A DNA stretch of 64,000 nucleotides from Sphingomonas sp. Leaf407 (GTDB lineage Bacteria; Pseudomonadota; Alphaproteobacteria; Sphingomonadales; Sphingomonadaceae): assembly GCF_001425385.1 (NCBI RefSeq), contig NZ_LMQO01000002.1:124001-188000 (forward strand). Reading direction: 5' to 3'. Positions 36,998 to 47,918 of the stretch are shown one piece after another. Made by a program: the position numbers and the translations under genes. The notes beneath the pieces were generated by a model. That model saw nothing but the letters and a program-made list of their open reading frames with translations. It had not been told where the DNA came from and searched no databases. Position 1 is the first letter of the stretch; every line of letters begins with the position of its first letter.

Positions 36998-39900
36998 TCA
37001 GAACGAGAAGCGCGTGCCGCCGTAGAAGGTACGTCCCTGCACCCCGTAGATGCCGCTGCCGGCACCGGTCCCGGTGAGGCCATAGGGCGGAAGCGTGTCG
37101 AGCATGTTGTCGACGCCGAAGTAGAAGCGGAACTTGTCGTTCGCGCGCAGGCCGATCTGGATGTCGTGGGTGAACTGATCCGGATAGTCCTTGAACGGGA
37201 ACGCATCGAGGTTGGTCGGACCACGGCCCTGATGGGTGTGCTGGACTTCCCACGACGTGATCGCCTGCGATCCGGTCCAGTTCAGATCATAGCTGACGTC
37301 GAACGCGCTGGTCGCCGCGCTCAGGTTGAACCGCCCGCGCCATTCGGGATCGCCCAGCACGCCGTTCACGCGCAACGACTGGTCCGGTGCGGTGATGTAG
37401 ATGAACTGTTCGCGTTCATCCAGCCAGCTCACGATAGCGCGTGCGACCACCGTCAGGTCGCCGATCTTGCGACGATAGGACAGGTCGACGTCGATACCCG
37501 AGGTCTTGAGGGCGGCATAGTTGAACGGCTGGTTCAGGAACGACGGACCGACGCGGCCAAGGTTCACCGGCGTAGCGACCCCCTGGAACACACGGTCGGC
37601 CTGGCCGGCGAGCGTGCCGTTGGTCAGCGGATTGGTGGTCGTGCGACGGAAGGTCGCGGCGCAGAACGGGTTGTCGATACCGACCGGGTCGTCATAGCAA
37701 CGATCGATGATCGCCTGACCGCTCAGCCCGGAGATCACGTTCTTCACTTCGATGTCGTAATAATCGACGGTGAGCGCGAGACCCGGCAGGAACCGCGGCT
37801 CGAACACCGCGCCCAGCGTGAAGCTGTTGCTGGTTTCGGGCGACAGGTTCAGGTTGCCCTGGTTGAAGCCGGACAGGCCGCTGCCTGCGGTATTCTCCCA
37901 CGGCACGGTCACGGTCTGACCATTGTCCTGCGTGTAGGTGATCTGCGTCGGCACCCCGGCTGCGGCGCAGTTGCGCGCACGGTTGGGGTTCACGCCACGC
38001 TGGCTGACGCCGCACGGATCGACGAAACCGTTGGCGAAGGTTTCCGACCGGGTAGCGTACAGATCGCCCAGGTTCGGCGCGCGAACGGCGCGGGCGTAGG
38101 TCAGGCGTACGCGGACGTCGCGAACCGGGGCAAAGATACCACCGACGTTATAGGCCCAGACACCTTTGTCCGCCGTCGAATACTTCGAATAACGCCCGGC
38201 GCCTTCGATCGTCAGTTCGTGGATGAACTGGTCCTTGAGCAGCGGAACGCGAAGTTCGCCGAAGCCTTCGTACACTTCGACCGCCTTGGGATCGAACGCC
38301 GAGATCGAGTTCAGGAACGTCGCACCCGACTGGGTGAAATCGTCATAGTCCGAGAAAGCGTCTTCACGACGATATTCGCCACCGAGCGAGAAGCCGATGT
38401 TGCCACCCGGCAGGGTGAAAAGACCGCTCGTATCGCCGGAGATGAAGCCGACCGCATTGATCTGTTCCGCCCACTGCTTGCGCGACGAGGTGAACAGAAC
38501 ATAGTCGAGCGCGGCCTGCGACGACTGACCGATGCCGAACAGGTTGAGCGGAACGCAACCCGGCATGTCGTTGGTGGTGACGGTGTCGTTGTTGACCGCG
38601 CAGACGATCTGGCCCGAAGCGTTGCGGACGGCACGGCTGGCCGCGTTGAACTTCGCGACGTCGACGTTGCCGCCGGTTTCGTAATAGGTATCGGTGCGGC
38701 CGTAGTTGCCGGAGATTTCGTAGGTGAGGTTGCCGGTGGTGCTGAGCGAACCGCGCAGGCCGGCGACCACGCGATAGGTGTCGCGGGTGTGGTCTTCGGC
38801 GCGAGTGCCGATGTCGTTATTGAAGCGGTTCAGCGTGAACGACGTCGCGCCGGGGGCGAGGATGCTGCGCAACGTCGCGACATTTTCCGCCGACAGATAC
38901 GGGTTGTCGAGGAAGAAGACGTTGGTCAGCAGGCTGCCGTTGAACGTCGGCTGGGTCGACGTCTGGTTCGCGGTGACGTGAACATACTTAGCCTCGACGA
39001 ACGCCTGTACGGCCGGCGAGAATTCATAGTTGAACAGCAGATTGGTGTTGATGCGGTCCAGCCCGGGCAAGAGCATCGCGCCTTCCAAGCCGGTCGCCGT
39101 CTGTCCGCCATAGATGCTGCCGCCGATCGGACGGTTGTCGATGTCGAAGCGGTTGCGCACGAGCACGCCCGCGCCGTTGAACAGATAAACGTCCGACAAT
39201 TCGGCACCGGTGCCGGGACCGAAGGCCGCCGCCGGGTTCGCAGGGTTCGGAGCAAGTGCCCCGCGACCGCCGCTGCAGACCAGCCCCCGCCGGGTTGCGT
39301 TGGCGGCGGTGTTCGCCGGGCAGCTCGTCAGGACGGTGCCGCCGATCGAACGGTTCGAGAAGCGCGAACCGGGACGCGCGAAGAACGTCGTGTCCGAAAT
39401 GCCGTCGCTGCCGTTGGGCAGACCCACTTCGTCGAGCGTGTATTCGGACGTGCCGAAAGTCGGCGTGCCCGAATAGGCACCGGTCTGATAGTCACGGTCG
39501 GTGAAATAGACGGGTTGCGAGCGGGCGTATTCGGCCGAGATCGCGATGTTGCCGCGATTGTCGTTGAAGTTCTTGCCGCCGACGATCGACGCGATGTACG
39601 AGCCGCGATCGCCGCGATCGGTCACGCCTGCCTGCACCCGCGCATCAAGACCTTCGAAATCGCGCTTCAGCACGAAGTTGACGACACCCGCGATCGCGTC
39701 CGAACCGTACACAGCCGACTGGCCGCCGGTCAGAACGTCGACGCGCTCGAGCAGGGCGTTCGGGATCGTGTTGATGTCGACTTCGTACGAGCCGGGCGAC
39801 GAGGTGACGTGGCGGCGGTTGTTGACCAGCACCAGCGTGCGTTCGGTGCCGAGGCCGCGCAGATCGAGATAGTTGACGCCGGCGGTGCCGATGAACCGGG

Positions 39901-40252
39901 TCGAGTTCGCCTGGCTGAAGGTCGAGCGCAGCGCGGGCAACTGGTTGAGCGCGTCACCGAGCGACGTATCGGCGGTGTTGGTCAGCAGTTCGGCCGATAC
40001 CGACGTCACCGGCGATGCCGAATCAAGGTTCGGACGCGCGATGCGCGACCCGGTGACGGTAATGACCTCGTCCGGGTTTTCGGTACGACATTCCGGGCGG
40101 ACGTCGTTCGGCACGCAATCCCGCGAAGGCTCGCTGGCAAACTGAACGCGTTCCCCGCCCGTGTTCAAGGTCGAGGTCTGCGCAAAAGCGGCATGCGGCA
40201 GCAATGCCGCGCTGGCGAGCGCGGACGCGCTCAGCAAGCGGTAAAAATTCAT
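36998..40252 (-). CDS. TonB-dependent outer-membrane receptor 2
   Basis: A 1084-residue transporter with a Sec signal peptide (to PHAAFAQ). The plug begins [13 protein letters not shown] (about residues 63-75) and contains [21 protein letters not shown] and [22 protein letters not shown]. The long barrel ends GGTRFSF with the terminal Phe. Paired Cys in the extracellular loop regions ([40 protein letters not shown]) probably form disulfides. Size and plug type again suggest a large substrate such as an oligosaccharide or peptide. No hydrolase or regulator adjoins it; thiolase lies upstream. An inverted repeat in the promoter region may be its operator. Confidence 0.92.
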   Translation of the reverse strand: MNFYRLLSASALASAALLPHAAFAQTSTLNTGGERVQFASEPSRDCVPNDVRPECRTENPDEVITVTGSRIARPNLDSASPVTSVSAELLTNTADTSLGDALNQLPALRSTFSQANSTRFIGTAGVNYLDLRGLGTERTLVLVNNRRHVTSSPGSYEVDINTIPNALLERVDVLTGGQSAVYGSDAIAGVVNFVLKRDFEGLDARVQAGVTDRGDRGSYIASIVGGKNFNDNRGNIAISAEYARSQPVYFTDRDYQTGAYSGTPTFGTSEYTLDEVGLPNGSDGISDTTFFARPGSRFSNRSIGGTVLTSCPANTAANATRRGLVCSGGRGALAPNPANPAAAFGPGTGAELSDVYLFNGAGVLVRNRFDIDNRPIGGSIYGGQTATGLEGAMLLPGLDRINTNLLFNYEFSPAVQAFVEAKYVHVTANQTSTQPTFNGSLLTNVFFLDNPYLSAENVATLRSILAPGATSFTLNRFNNDIGTRAEDHTRDTYRVVAGLRGSLSTTGNLTYEISGNYGRTDTYYETGGNVDVAKFNAASRAVRNASGQIVCAVNNDTVTTNDMPGCVPLNLFGIGQSSQAALDYVLFTSSRKQWAEQINAVGFISGDTSGLFTLPGGNIGFSLGGEYRREDAFSDYDDFTQSGATFLNSISAFDPKAVEVYEGFGELRVPLLKDQFIHELTIEGAGRYSKYSTADKGVWAYNVGGIFAPVRDVRVRLTYARAVRAPNLGDLYATRSETFANGFVDPCGVSQRGVNPNRARNCAAAGVPTQITYTQDNGQTVTVPWENTAGSGLSGFNQGNLNLSPETSNSFTLGAVFEPRFLPGLALTVDYYDIEVKNVISGLSGQAIIDRCYDDPVGIDNPFCAATFRRTTTNPLTNGTLAGQADRVFQGVATPVNLGRVGPSFLNQPFNYAALKTSGIDVDLSYRRKIGDLTVVARAIVSWLDEREQFIYITAPDQSLRVNGVLGDPEWRGRFNLSAATSAFDVSYDLNWTGSQAITSWEVQHTHQGRGPTNLDAFPFKDYPDQFTHDIQIGLRANDKFRFYFGVDNMLDTLPPYGLTGTGAGSGIYGVQGRTFYGGTRFSF

Positions 40253-40364
40253 GATGGTGTGCCCCGTTTTACAACCCGGTTGACCCGGTGTGGGGGCAGG
40301 AAATGACAAACGCGCCGGGCTGACAAGCAGCCACGGCGCGATATTTCAATTTCAATACACTCCT

Positions 40365-40380
40365 GTTGCATGAATGCAAC
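40365..40380. promoter_or_regulatory. Inverted repeat upstream of TonB receptor 2
   Basis: GTTGCAT-GA-ATGCAAC is a perfect 7-bp inverted repeat in AT-rich DNA, 113 bases before the receptor start at 40252. It is a good candidate for a transcription-factor site. Confidence 0.5.
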
Positions 40381-40423
40381 ATTAACGGAACGGCAGCGTA
40401 CACGGCGTATTCGATAATGCTTC

Positions 40424-40461
40424 GGTTGCTGCGCAAAACCTAATAATGCTGCGCAGCAACC
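40424..40461 (-). terminator. Hairpin downstream of the thiolase gene
   Basis: GGTTGCTGCGCA and TGCGCAGCAACC form a perfect 12-bp stem around a 14-base AT-rich loop, 20 bases after the thiolase stop in its direction. No long T run follows, so termination efficiency is uncertain. Confidence 0.6.
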
Positions 40462-40480
40462 TTTCGTCACATGAGCCCGA

Positions 40481-41653
<1,173 letters not shown>

Positions 41654-41683
41654 TCGAAAATCCTTCTCCAACGGGTTTTGGGG

Positions 41684-42736
41684 CTATTTAGTATGCGAAC
41701 CCTCGCTTAGCCAGCGCGCAAGCGGCTCCCATAGCAACGGGCGACCCCGCCGGCCGACGATCATGCCGACATGCCCCGCGGCGACGATCCGCCGGTCGGG
41801 CAGGCCGATCGCGCTGGCGACGGGCACGATGCGATCGTTTTCGGCGACGAATTCGACCAGCGGCACGTCGGGACGGGGGGAAATGGTCTGCCCGGCGATG
41901 CGCCAGCGGCCGGTGCCGGGCAGGTCGGCGTCGAACAAGTCGTCGAACATCTCGCGTCCCGCCGCATAGGGCAGCGGCGCGCCCGCATTGGCCCAGTCCT
42001 CCAGCGCGACGAACGCCCGCGCCGCGTCGCTGTCGGGGGCCAGCTCGGCGAATTGCGCGAACTTGTCGACGGTGCGCGCCGGATCGAGTTGCCAGAAGGC
42101 GCTCTGCAACACCTCGATCGGCACGAGGCCGAGGTGCGCCGCGGTCGGCTCCGCCATGGTCCACAGATCGGCGATGGCGGCGCGGGCGGGATCGCCGAAG
42201 CCGCCGAAATGCCACGGCGTCGCGACCAGCGCGATCCCGGCGACGGTCGCGAACGCCGCGACGCCGAGCGCCAGCGTGCCGCCGAGGCAATAGCCGACCA
42301 GCAGCGGCGGCGCCTCCAGCGTGGCACACAGTCGCGCCGCCGCCTGAACATGCGCGCCGAGGTCCATCGCCCGGTCGTCAGGGGCGGGCGTCCCCCAGTC
42401 GATCAGGAGAACGCGCAATCCCCGGCCGCTCAGCCAGCGCAGCAGCGAATTGTCGGGCGCGAGGTCGAGCACGAACGGCGGATTGATGAGCGAGGGGATG
42501 ACGACGACGTCCGGTCCGTGCCCGCCATAGTCGCGCAGCGTCACCCGCCCGTCGCTGGCGATCGCGGCCGGCGGGGCGGGGCGGGGGGTGCGGGCCGCGT
42601 CCTGATAGGCGCGAAGGCCGGCCAGCGCACGGGCGCGACGATCGGGTTCGTTCGCGGTTTCGCTGCGCAGCATCGACAGAAACAGCGGCAGCGGTCGTGG
42701 GCCGTGTTGCGGCGCGGTATCAAGAGGTGTACCCAT
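41684..42736 (-). CDS. phaC: PhaC-like polyhydroxyalkanoate synthase (short, class III type)
   Basis: A 350-residue alpha/beta hydrolase. The nucleophile elbow is GYCLGG, with Cys in place of the Ser of lipases, as in PHA synthases. The catalytic Asp is probably in EFVAENDRIVP and the His in AAGHVGMIVG. PSLINPPFVLDL and LLIDWGTPAPDD are PhaC-family blocks, and the length equals that of class III PhaC (about 350-360), which normally needs a PhaE partner; none is visible here. A PHA depolymerase-like role is less likely because of the Cys. It is divergent from phaR with only 29 bases between starts. Confidence 0.85.
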   Translation of the reverse strand: MGTPLDTAPQHGPRPLPLFLSMLRSETANEPDRRARALAGLRAYQDAARTPRPAPPAAIASDGRVTLRDYGGHGPDVVVIPSLINPPFVLDLAPDNSLLRWLSGRGLRVLLIDWGTPAPDDRAMDLGAHVQAAARLCATLEAPPLLVGYCLGGTLALGVAAFATVAGIALVATPWHFGGFGDPARAAIADLWTMAEPTAAHLGLVPIEVLQSAFWQLDPARTVDKFAQFAELAPDSDAARAFVALEDWANAGAPLPYAAGREMFDDLFDADLPGTGRWRIAGQTISPRPDVPLVEFVAENDRIVPVASAIGLPDRRIVAAGHVGMIVGRRGRPLLWEPLARWLSEGSHTK

Positions 42737-42765
42737 CTGAAAACTCTTTCGCGCAAGGACTTCGC

Positions 42766-43335
42766 ATGAAGAAGCCAGTGGCCGACGGCAGCCCCGTCAT
42801 CATCAAGAAATACGCCAACCGCCGGCTCTACAACACCGAGACGTCGTCCTACATCACGCTCGAACACCTGGCGCAGATGACCCGCGAGCATCGCGACTTC
42901 AAGGTCGTCGACGCCAAGACCGACGACGACATCACCCACAATGTCCTGACCCAGATCATCATGGAAGAGGAAAGCCGCGGCCAGACGCTGCTGCCGGTCA
43001 GCTTCCTGCGTCAGCTCATCACCCTGTACGGCGATTCGATGCAGGCGATGGTGCCGGGCTATCTGGAAGCGTCGATGGACAGCTTCCGTCGCAACCAGGA
43101 GCAGTTCAAGACCGCCGTCGAGGGCGCGTTCGCCCATTCGCCGTTCGCCGAGATCGCCAAGCGCAATCTGGCGATGTTCGAGGCGGCGGCGCATGCGTTC
43201 AAGCCGGGCGCTCCGGGCACCGAAACGGCGGCTCCGGCGACGGCACCGGCTTCTGCTGCGTCCAAGACCGACGAGATGGCGGCGCTGCGTGCCGAACTGT
43301 CGCGGTTGCAGGACAAGATGGACAAGCTGGGCTGA
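42766..43335 (+). CDS. phaR: PHA synthesis repressor PhaR
   Basis: A 189-residue regulator that binds PHA granules and represses phasin and PHA genes. The DNA-binding PHB_acc_N domain reads VIIKKYANRRLYNTETSSYIT and FKVVDAKTDDDITHNVLTQII, almost invariant in the family. A PHB_acc region (QLITLYGDSMQAMVPGYLE) and a Pro/Ala linker with a short C-terminal coiled coil follow. The ATG at 42766 is preceded by AAGGA. The 29-base gap to the divergent phaC start means its promoter must lie within phaC coding sequence. Confidence 0.95.
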   Translation: MKKPVADGSPVIIKKYANRRLYNTETSSYITLEHLAQMTREHRDFKVVDAKTDDDITHNVLTQIIMEEESRGQTLLPVSFLRQLITLYGDSMQAMVPGYLEASMDSFRRNQEQFKTAVEGAFAHSPFAEIAKRNLAMFEAAAHAFKPGAPGTETAAPATAPASAASKTDEMAALRAELSRLQDKMDKLG

Positions 43336-43409
43336 TCGCGCGGGCGGGGGGCGCGCTTCGGGCGCGACCGCCCGTCGCGCCCCCTTGCGCCTTCGGTTGA
43401 ACCCACTCG

Positions 43410-44207
43410 TTACTTCGGCTTGACGAACTTCAGCGTCATCCGGTCGCTCTCGCCGATCGCGGCGTATTTCGCGCGGTCGACATCCTTCAGCCGGTAGGTC
43501 GGCGGCAGGGTCCAGACGCCGGCGGGCCAGTCGGCGCTATCCTTCGGATTCGCATTCACTTGCGACCGTCCGGCAAGGCGGAACCCCGCCTTCGTCGCGA
43601 AGGCGATGACCGAGCTTTCCTTCATATAGCCCGACTTTTCCTCCGCGCCTGCGTCGCGCTGCTCGGGCAGGCGATGCTCGACGATGCCGAGCGTGCCGCC
43701 GGGCTTGAGCATCGCGAACATCGCGTCGAACGCCGCCTGCGCCTTGTCCGCACCGCCGAAGCGCCAGTTGTGGACGTTGCGGAACGTCAGCACCTTGTCG
43801 GCGGTGCCGGCAGGGACCACCGGCTGGCCGGCGGCGGCGGGAAAGGCGGCGAGGCGGATCCTGGCGAACGCCGGGTCGCGCGCCTTGATCGCCTCGATCG
43901 CCTCCGCTCCGCGCGGCAAGGGCGCGGCGGCATAGTAGGTGCCGCGTTCCGCCAGCATGGGGGCAAGGATTTCGGTGTACCAGCCGCCGCCCGGCCAGAT
44001 CTCGATCACGGTATCGGTCGGCTTCACCCCGAAGAAGGCGAGCGTTTCAGCCGGATGGCGATAGCGGTCGCGCGCGACATTGGCCGGCGTGCGCTTGGTC
44101 GAGGCGACCGCCGCTTTCACCGGCTGCGAGGGTGCCTGCGCCAGCAGCGGCGAAACGACGAGGGCAGCGGCACAAAGCACTGGCACGGCAAGGGCGGTTC
44201 GACGCAT
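43410..44207 (-). CDS. Exported class I SAM-methyltransferase-like protein
   Basis: A 265-residue protein with a Sec signal peptide (to VSPLLAQA). The mature part has a Rossmann methyltransferase pattern: DTVIEIWPGGGWYTEILAPML as motif I and MLKPGGTLGIVEHRLP as the post-II strand. This family is widely annotated as methyltransferase although it is exported to the periplasm, where SAM is not expected, so the real function is open. No close functional partner; a small membrane protein starts divergently 26 bases upstream. Confidence 0.8.
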   Translation of the reverse strand: MRRTALAVPVLCAAALVVSPLLAQAPSQPVKAAVASTKRTPANVARDRYRHPAETLAFFGVKPTDTVIEIWPGGGWYTEILAPMLAERGTYYAAAPLPRGAEAIEAIKARDPAFARIRLAAFPAAAGQPVVPAGTADKVLTFRNVHNWRFGGADKAQAAFDAMFAMLKPGGTLGIVEHRLPEQRDAGAEEKSGYMKESSVIAFATKAGFRLAGRSQVNANPKDSADWPAGVWTLPPTYRLKDVDRAKYAAIGESDRMTLKFVKPK

Positions 44208-44233
44208 GGGGGTACTCCAGTCGGGAGGGGCAT

Positions 44234-44428
44234 GTGGACGGTCGACAATGGCTATGGAGCATCGCGGCGGCCAGCGCGACCGTCTTCGCGGTCGCCGTGC
44301 TCGCCGAACATCGCCGCAGCAAGCGCCGCGATCCCGACCGCGTCGGCTGGATGCCGTGGACGATGGTGCAACTGGTGGCGATCCTGGTGACGATATTCGC
44401 GGTCGCGCTGGCGCTGACCATGCGATAG
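44234..44428 (+). CDS. Small membrane protein (64 residues)
   Basis: Two hydrophobic helices (about residues 6-22 and 43-62) flank a basic loop AEHRRSKRRDPDR. It starts with GTG at 44234, just after GGGAGGGG. I do not recognise it. It lies 37 bases upstream of another membrane-protein gene on the same strand, so the two may work together. Confidence 0.6.
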   Translation: MDGRQWLWSIAAASATVFAVAVLAEHRRSKRRDPDRVGWMPWTMVQLVAILVTIFAVALALTMR

Positions 44429-44465
44429 CTTCACATGACGCGCGCGGATGATGGGGGATCATCGC

Positions 44466-45014
44466 ATGGACGGCTTCAATTTCATGTTCTCGCTGTTCGG
44501 GCTGCTGCTCGGGCTGGCGCTTGCCGAGGGACTGGGCGGGCTGTCGCGCGCGATCAAGGCGAGCCACAAGGTGCGGATCGGCTATTCGACCGCGCTGCTG
44601 GGAATCTTCGTGTCGTGCGACGTCGTGACGTTCTGGATGTATGGCTGGACGCTGCGCAACGTGCTGCCGGTCAACTGGCCGGTGCTGTTCGGCGGTTTCG
44701 TCGTCACCGGCGTCTATTATGTCGCGACCGCGCTGATCTTTCCCGACGAGCCCGAAGCGTGGGACGATCTCGACACGCATTTCGACAAGCACGGGCGCAA
44801 GGTGCTGGTCGGGGTGATGCTCTGCAACGTCGCGCTGCTCGCCGCGACCATCGCGCTGTTCGGGGCGCTGCCGCTGACGTGGCGCACCGCGATCGTCACC
44901 TTGTCGTTCTTTCCGGTCAGTCTGGCGGCGATCCTGTCCTGGCGGCGGCGGCCGGTGGTGCTCGCCGGCCTGTGCTGGCTGATCGCGCTCTATCCGTTGT
45001 CGCTGGTCTGGTAG
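44466..45014 (+). CDS. Integral membrane protein of unknown function (182 residues)
   Basis: About five or six hydrophobic segments are visible, beginning FNFMFSLFGLLLGLALAEGLGGLSRAI, with a polar acidic loop FPDEPEAWDDLDTHFDKHGRK in the middle. The pattern GLALAEGLGGL at the end of helix 1 recurs in uncharacterised proteobacterial membrane proteins. The ATG at 44466 follows GGGGGAT; ATG 44448 would add 6 residues without a ribosome site. It ends one base before the end of the convergent protease gene. Confidence 0.7.
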   Translation: MDGFNFMFSLFGLLLGLALAEGLGGLSRAIKASHKVRIGYSTALLGIFVSCDVVTFWMYGWTLRNVLPVNWPVLFGGFVVTGVYYVATALIFPDEPEAWDDLDTHFDKHGRKVLVGVMLCNVALLAATIALFGALPLTWRTAIVTLSFFPVSLAAILSWRRRPVVLAGLCWLIALYPLSLVW

Positions 45015-45015
45015 C

Positions 45016-46185
45016 TCAATAGAAATTGGCCAGCGTCAGCTTGCGTTCGGCCCCGTCACAGATCGTGAGGGCGACGACGCGGCCGGGTTTGTCGGTTCCC
45101 CATTTGACGTCGACCCCGCCTTCGGGGGTCAGCGCGACCGGCTTGCCGTCGACCGCGCAGATCAGCTCGTCGGCCTTCCATCCGGCCTTGGCCGCCGGGC
45201 CGCCGGCCATGACGTGCAACACGCGCAGCCGGGCACGATCATAGCCGAGCAGCAACCCGCTGGTCGATCGCGGCGGCGGCGGCGGGGGGTCGCCGACGGC
45301 GGCCAGCAGCATCTGTCCCGCCTTGGGGTCGAGCAGCACACGGTAGCGCTGGAGCAGCCCGGTGCCGATCCGCCCGGCGACGCCGACCTGTTTGGTGAAG
45401 CCACCGTCGCCCTCGATCCGTACCTCGATCGCCCCGGTCTTCAGCCCGCCCAGCGTCACCGCGTCGGTAACGGCAAGGCCGGCGTCGACCACCCCGCCAG
45501 CGCCGAACGCGATCGTGCTGGTCACGCCCTTCACCACCGGCTTCGCCGCGCGCCACTGGGCCTGCGCCACGCTCATCGATCCGCCGTCGCCGGTGTCGAG
45601 CAGCATCGGCCGGATGCGGCGGCCATTCAGCGTCGCCTGGGTGAGATACAGGCGGCTGGCACCCTGGAGCGACAGCGGCACGCTGGCGCCGGTGAACGGC
45701 TTGCGACCGCTTGGCAGCAGGCGGAAGCGGCGGCCCTTGAAATCGATGTCGAGCGCATGGGCGGCGATCAGGTCGGTGCCGACCAGCATGTCGACATTGC
45801 CGGTTGCCCCGGCGAGCAGGCGCGGCAAGTCGATCACCGCCACCCGCCCGCTGCCCCGGGTCAGCGCGCCAAAGGCGACGCCGGTGGTCGACGCCCATTC
45901 GACCGACACCGATCCGCCGAGTGCCACGCCCTGCGCCGGCCCCTTGGCGTCCATCGCCAGTTTGGCGCGCTTGGCGAAGTCGCCGCTGACCGCCGAATGG
46001 TTGAGCCCGGTATCGAGCAGCGCCACCGCCGGCACGCCGTTCACGCTCGCCTCGAAGCGCAGGTGGTTGGCGGTGGTGAGGGTGAAGGGCACCCAGCGCG
46101 CCTCTGCATCGGCGGCAAGGCGGGACTGGGCATGGGCGGGGGCGGCGGCAAGCAGCAGCAGCGCAAGGGCAAGGCGGGCGATCAC
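45016..46185 (-). CDS. Exported double aspartic-protease-like protein with PDZ domain
   Basis: A protein of about 389 residues with a Sec signal (to APAHAQ). Two retropepsin-like domains each have the hallmark Asp-Thr-Gly: ALLDTGLNHSAV and MLLDTGDGGSMSV. A C-terminal PDZ (about 300-389) contains LRVLHVMAGGPAAKAGWKADELICAVDG. Paired half-sites in one chain suggest a pseudodimeric pepsin-like active site in the periplasm. The start is uncertain: GTG at 46185 or TTG at 46194, neither with a strong ribosome site. It is convergent with the membrane-protein gene and follows cpaF with 33 bases between. Confidence 0.82.
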   Translation of the reverse strand: MIARLALALLLLAAAPAHAQSRLAADAEARWVPFTLTTANHLRFEASVNGVPAVALLDTGLNHSAVSGDFAKRAKLAMDAKGPAQGVALGGSVSVEWASTTGVAFGALTRGSGRVAVIDLPRLLAGATGNVDMLVGTDLIAAHALDIDFKGRRFRLLPSGRKPFTGASVPLSLQGASRLYLTQATLNGRRIRPMLLDTGDGGSMSVAQAQWRAAKPVVKGVTSTIAFGAGGVVDAGLAVTDAVTLGGLKTGAIEVRIEGDGGFTKQVGVAGRIGTGLLQRYRVLLDPKAGQMLLAAVGDPPPPPPRSTSGLLLGYDRARLRVLHVMAGGPAAKAGWKADELICAVDGKPVALTPEGGVDVKWGTDKPGRVVALTICDGAERKLTLANFY

Positions 46186-46218
46186 ACCCGGCAATGTAGG
46201 ACGGACGAACGACCGCCG

Positions 46219-47754
46219 CTACAGGCACGCCTCCAGCAGCGCATGATCGAAGCCGAACTGCTTGGCCTTGTCGAGCGTATAGGGGCGCAGGCCCATCGAG
46301 CGATATTCGCCGAGGATCTTGCCGTCGGCGCTCTCGTCGAGATATTCGAACTTGAACAGTTCCTGCGTCACGATCACCGGGCCTTCCATCCCGATCACCT
46401 CGGTGATGTTGGTGACGCGGCGGCTGCCGTCGCGCAGGCGCTTGACCTGGATGATGAGGTCGACCGAATCGGCGATCTGGCGGCTGATCGCCTCCTTGGG
46501 CACCTTGATGTCCGACATCATCACCATGTTCTCCATCCGCGCGAGGCATTCGCGCGGGGAGTTGGAGTGGAGCGTCGCCATCGATCCGTCGTGGCCGGTG
46601 TTCATCGCCGCGAGCAGATCGAAACACTCGCTGCCACGGATTTCGCCGAGGATGATCCGGTCGGGTCGCATGCGCAGCGCGTTCTTCACCAGGTCGCGGA
46701 TGGTGATCTCGCCCTGACCCTCAAGGTTCGCCGGCCGGGTTTCGAGCGGGAGCCAGTGCGGCTGTTGCAGCCGCAGTTCGGCGGCGTCCTCGATCGTCAG
46801 CACGCGTTCGCCGGGGTCGATCATCTTCGACAGGGCGTTGAGCATGGTGGTCTTGCCCGAGCCGGTGCCGCCCGAAATAACGATGTTGAACCGGCAGGCA
46901 CCCGCGATTTTCAGCGCGGTCGCCATCTGTGTGCTCATCGATCCGAAGCCGGCCATCATGTCGATCGTGATCGGCTTGGCGGAGAATTTGCGGATCGAGA
47001 TCGCCGTGCCCTTGAGGCTCAGCGGCGGTACGATGACGTTGACGCGGCTGCCGTCCTTCAGCCGGGCGTCGGCCAACGGCGTGGTCTGGTCGACGCGGCG
47101 GCCGACCGAGTTGCAGATGCGCTGCGCGATCTGGAACAGATGCTCCTCGTCGCGGAAATTGATGTTGGCGAGTTCGAGCTTGCCCTTGCGTTCGACAAAG
47201 GTCTGTTCGGGGCCGTTGACCATGATGTCGCTGATCGCCGGATCGGCGAGCAGTTCCTCCAGCGGCCCCAGTCCCAGCAGTTCATCGACCAGCACCTTTT
47301 CCAGCGCGAACTGTTCGCGCCGGTTGAGCGTCAGTTTCAGTTCGGCCAGCACCTCGCCGACGATCGGGCGGAATTCCTCGGCCAGCTCGTCCTTGCCGAG
47401 CGTCGAGGCGGCTTCGGGATCGACCCGTTCGAGCAGGCGGGGAAGCACCTGTTCCTTGATGCGGTGGATCGAGGTTTCGAACCCCTCGACCCGGCTGGTG
47501 CTCGCCTCGCCCGACAAGGCCTGCCGGTCGGCGAGGCGCTGCATCGCGTCGCCCTGCGGCATCGCGCCGGCGCTTTCGCCGGGCATCGGATCGGCCGACC
47601 CACCGGGCAGCGGCACCGGCGGAAACTGGCCGCCATTGTCGAGGTCGCTTGGCCGGGCCGGGCCGGGGCCGTGCATCGGCCGGGCGACACCGAACGATGG
47701 CCGCCCGCCGCCTGAGCCTCCGCCTACTCCGTTCCGTCGCCCGAATCCGTTCAC
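46219..47754 (-). CDS. cpaF: CpaF/TadA-type secretion ATPase
   Basis: A 511-residue hexameric ATPase of the type II/IV secretion family that powers Flp/Tad pilus assembly. The order is a Gly/Pro-rich N-terminal tail (to about 70), an all-helical region, then the ATPase with GGTGSGKTTMLNA (Walker A, about residue 275), IEDAAELRL, RPDRIILGEIRGSECFDLLAAMNTGHDGSMATLHSNSPRE by the Walker B and His boxes. The start is GTG at 47754. No other pilus gene (cpaA-E, tadB/C) is in the window, so it is a stand-alone copy next to the ATP synthase operon. Confidence 0.93.
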   Translation of the reverse strand: MNGFGRRNGVGGGSGGGRPSFGVARPMHGPGPARPSDLDNGGQFPPVPLPGGSADPMPGESAGAMPQGDAMQRLADRQALSGEASTSRVEGFETSIHRIKEQVLPRLLERVDPEAASTLGKDELAEEFRPIVGEVLAELKLTLNRREQFALEKVLVDELLGLGPLEELLADPAISDIMVNGPEQTFVERKGKLELANINFRDEEHLFQIAQRICNSVGRRVDQTTPLADARLKDGSRVNVIVPPLSLKGTAISIRKFSAKPITIDMMAGFGSMSTQMATALKIAGACRFNIVISGGTGSGKTTMLNALSKMIDPGERVLTIEDAAELRLQQPHWLPLETRPANLEGQGEITIRDLVKNALRMRPDRIILGEIRGSECFDLLAAMNTGHDGSMATLHSNSPRECLARMENMVMMSDIKVPKEAISRQIADSVDLIIQVKRLRDGSRRVTNITEVIGMEGPVIVTQELFKFEYLDESADGKILGEYRSMGLRPYTLDKAKQFGFDHALLEACL

Positions 47755-47843
47755 GCTGGCCTACCCCATCGATTCTCACCGACGAGGGTACGACCCAAGG
47801 ATTTACGTTTGCCTAACCACTGTTCCTGCGTCTTCACGCAAAC

Positions 47844-47873
47844 GCCGCGCCGGTCCGGGTGGACCGACGCGGC
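47844..47873 (-). terminator. Terminator of the ATP synthase operon
   Basis: GCCGCGCCGGTCC-GGGT-GGACCGACGCGGC forms a 13-bp stem with one mismatch, about 45 bases beyond the atpC stop. On the minus strand it is followed by GTTTGCG, a weak T run. Confidence 0.65.
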
Positions 47874-47918
47874 GCTCTGCGTCCGCCAAGGGCGATTGGC
47901 CCCAAGGGAAAGGCCGGG

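Noticed and set aside
37166..40306. A 1046-codon plus-strand frame opposite TonB receptor 2
   Set aside because: It is an antisense shadow. The minus-strand protein has a signal peptide, plug motifs and terminal Phe.
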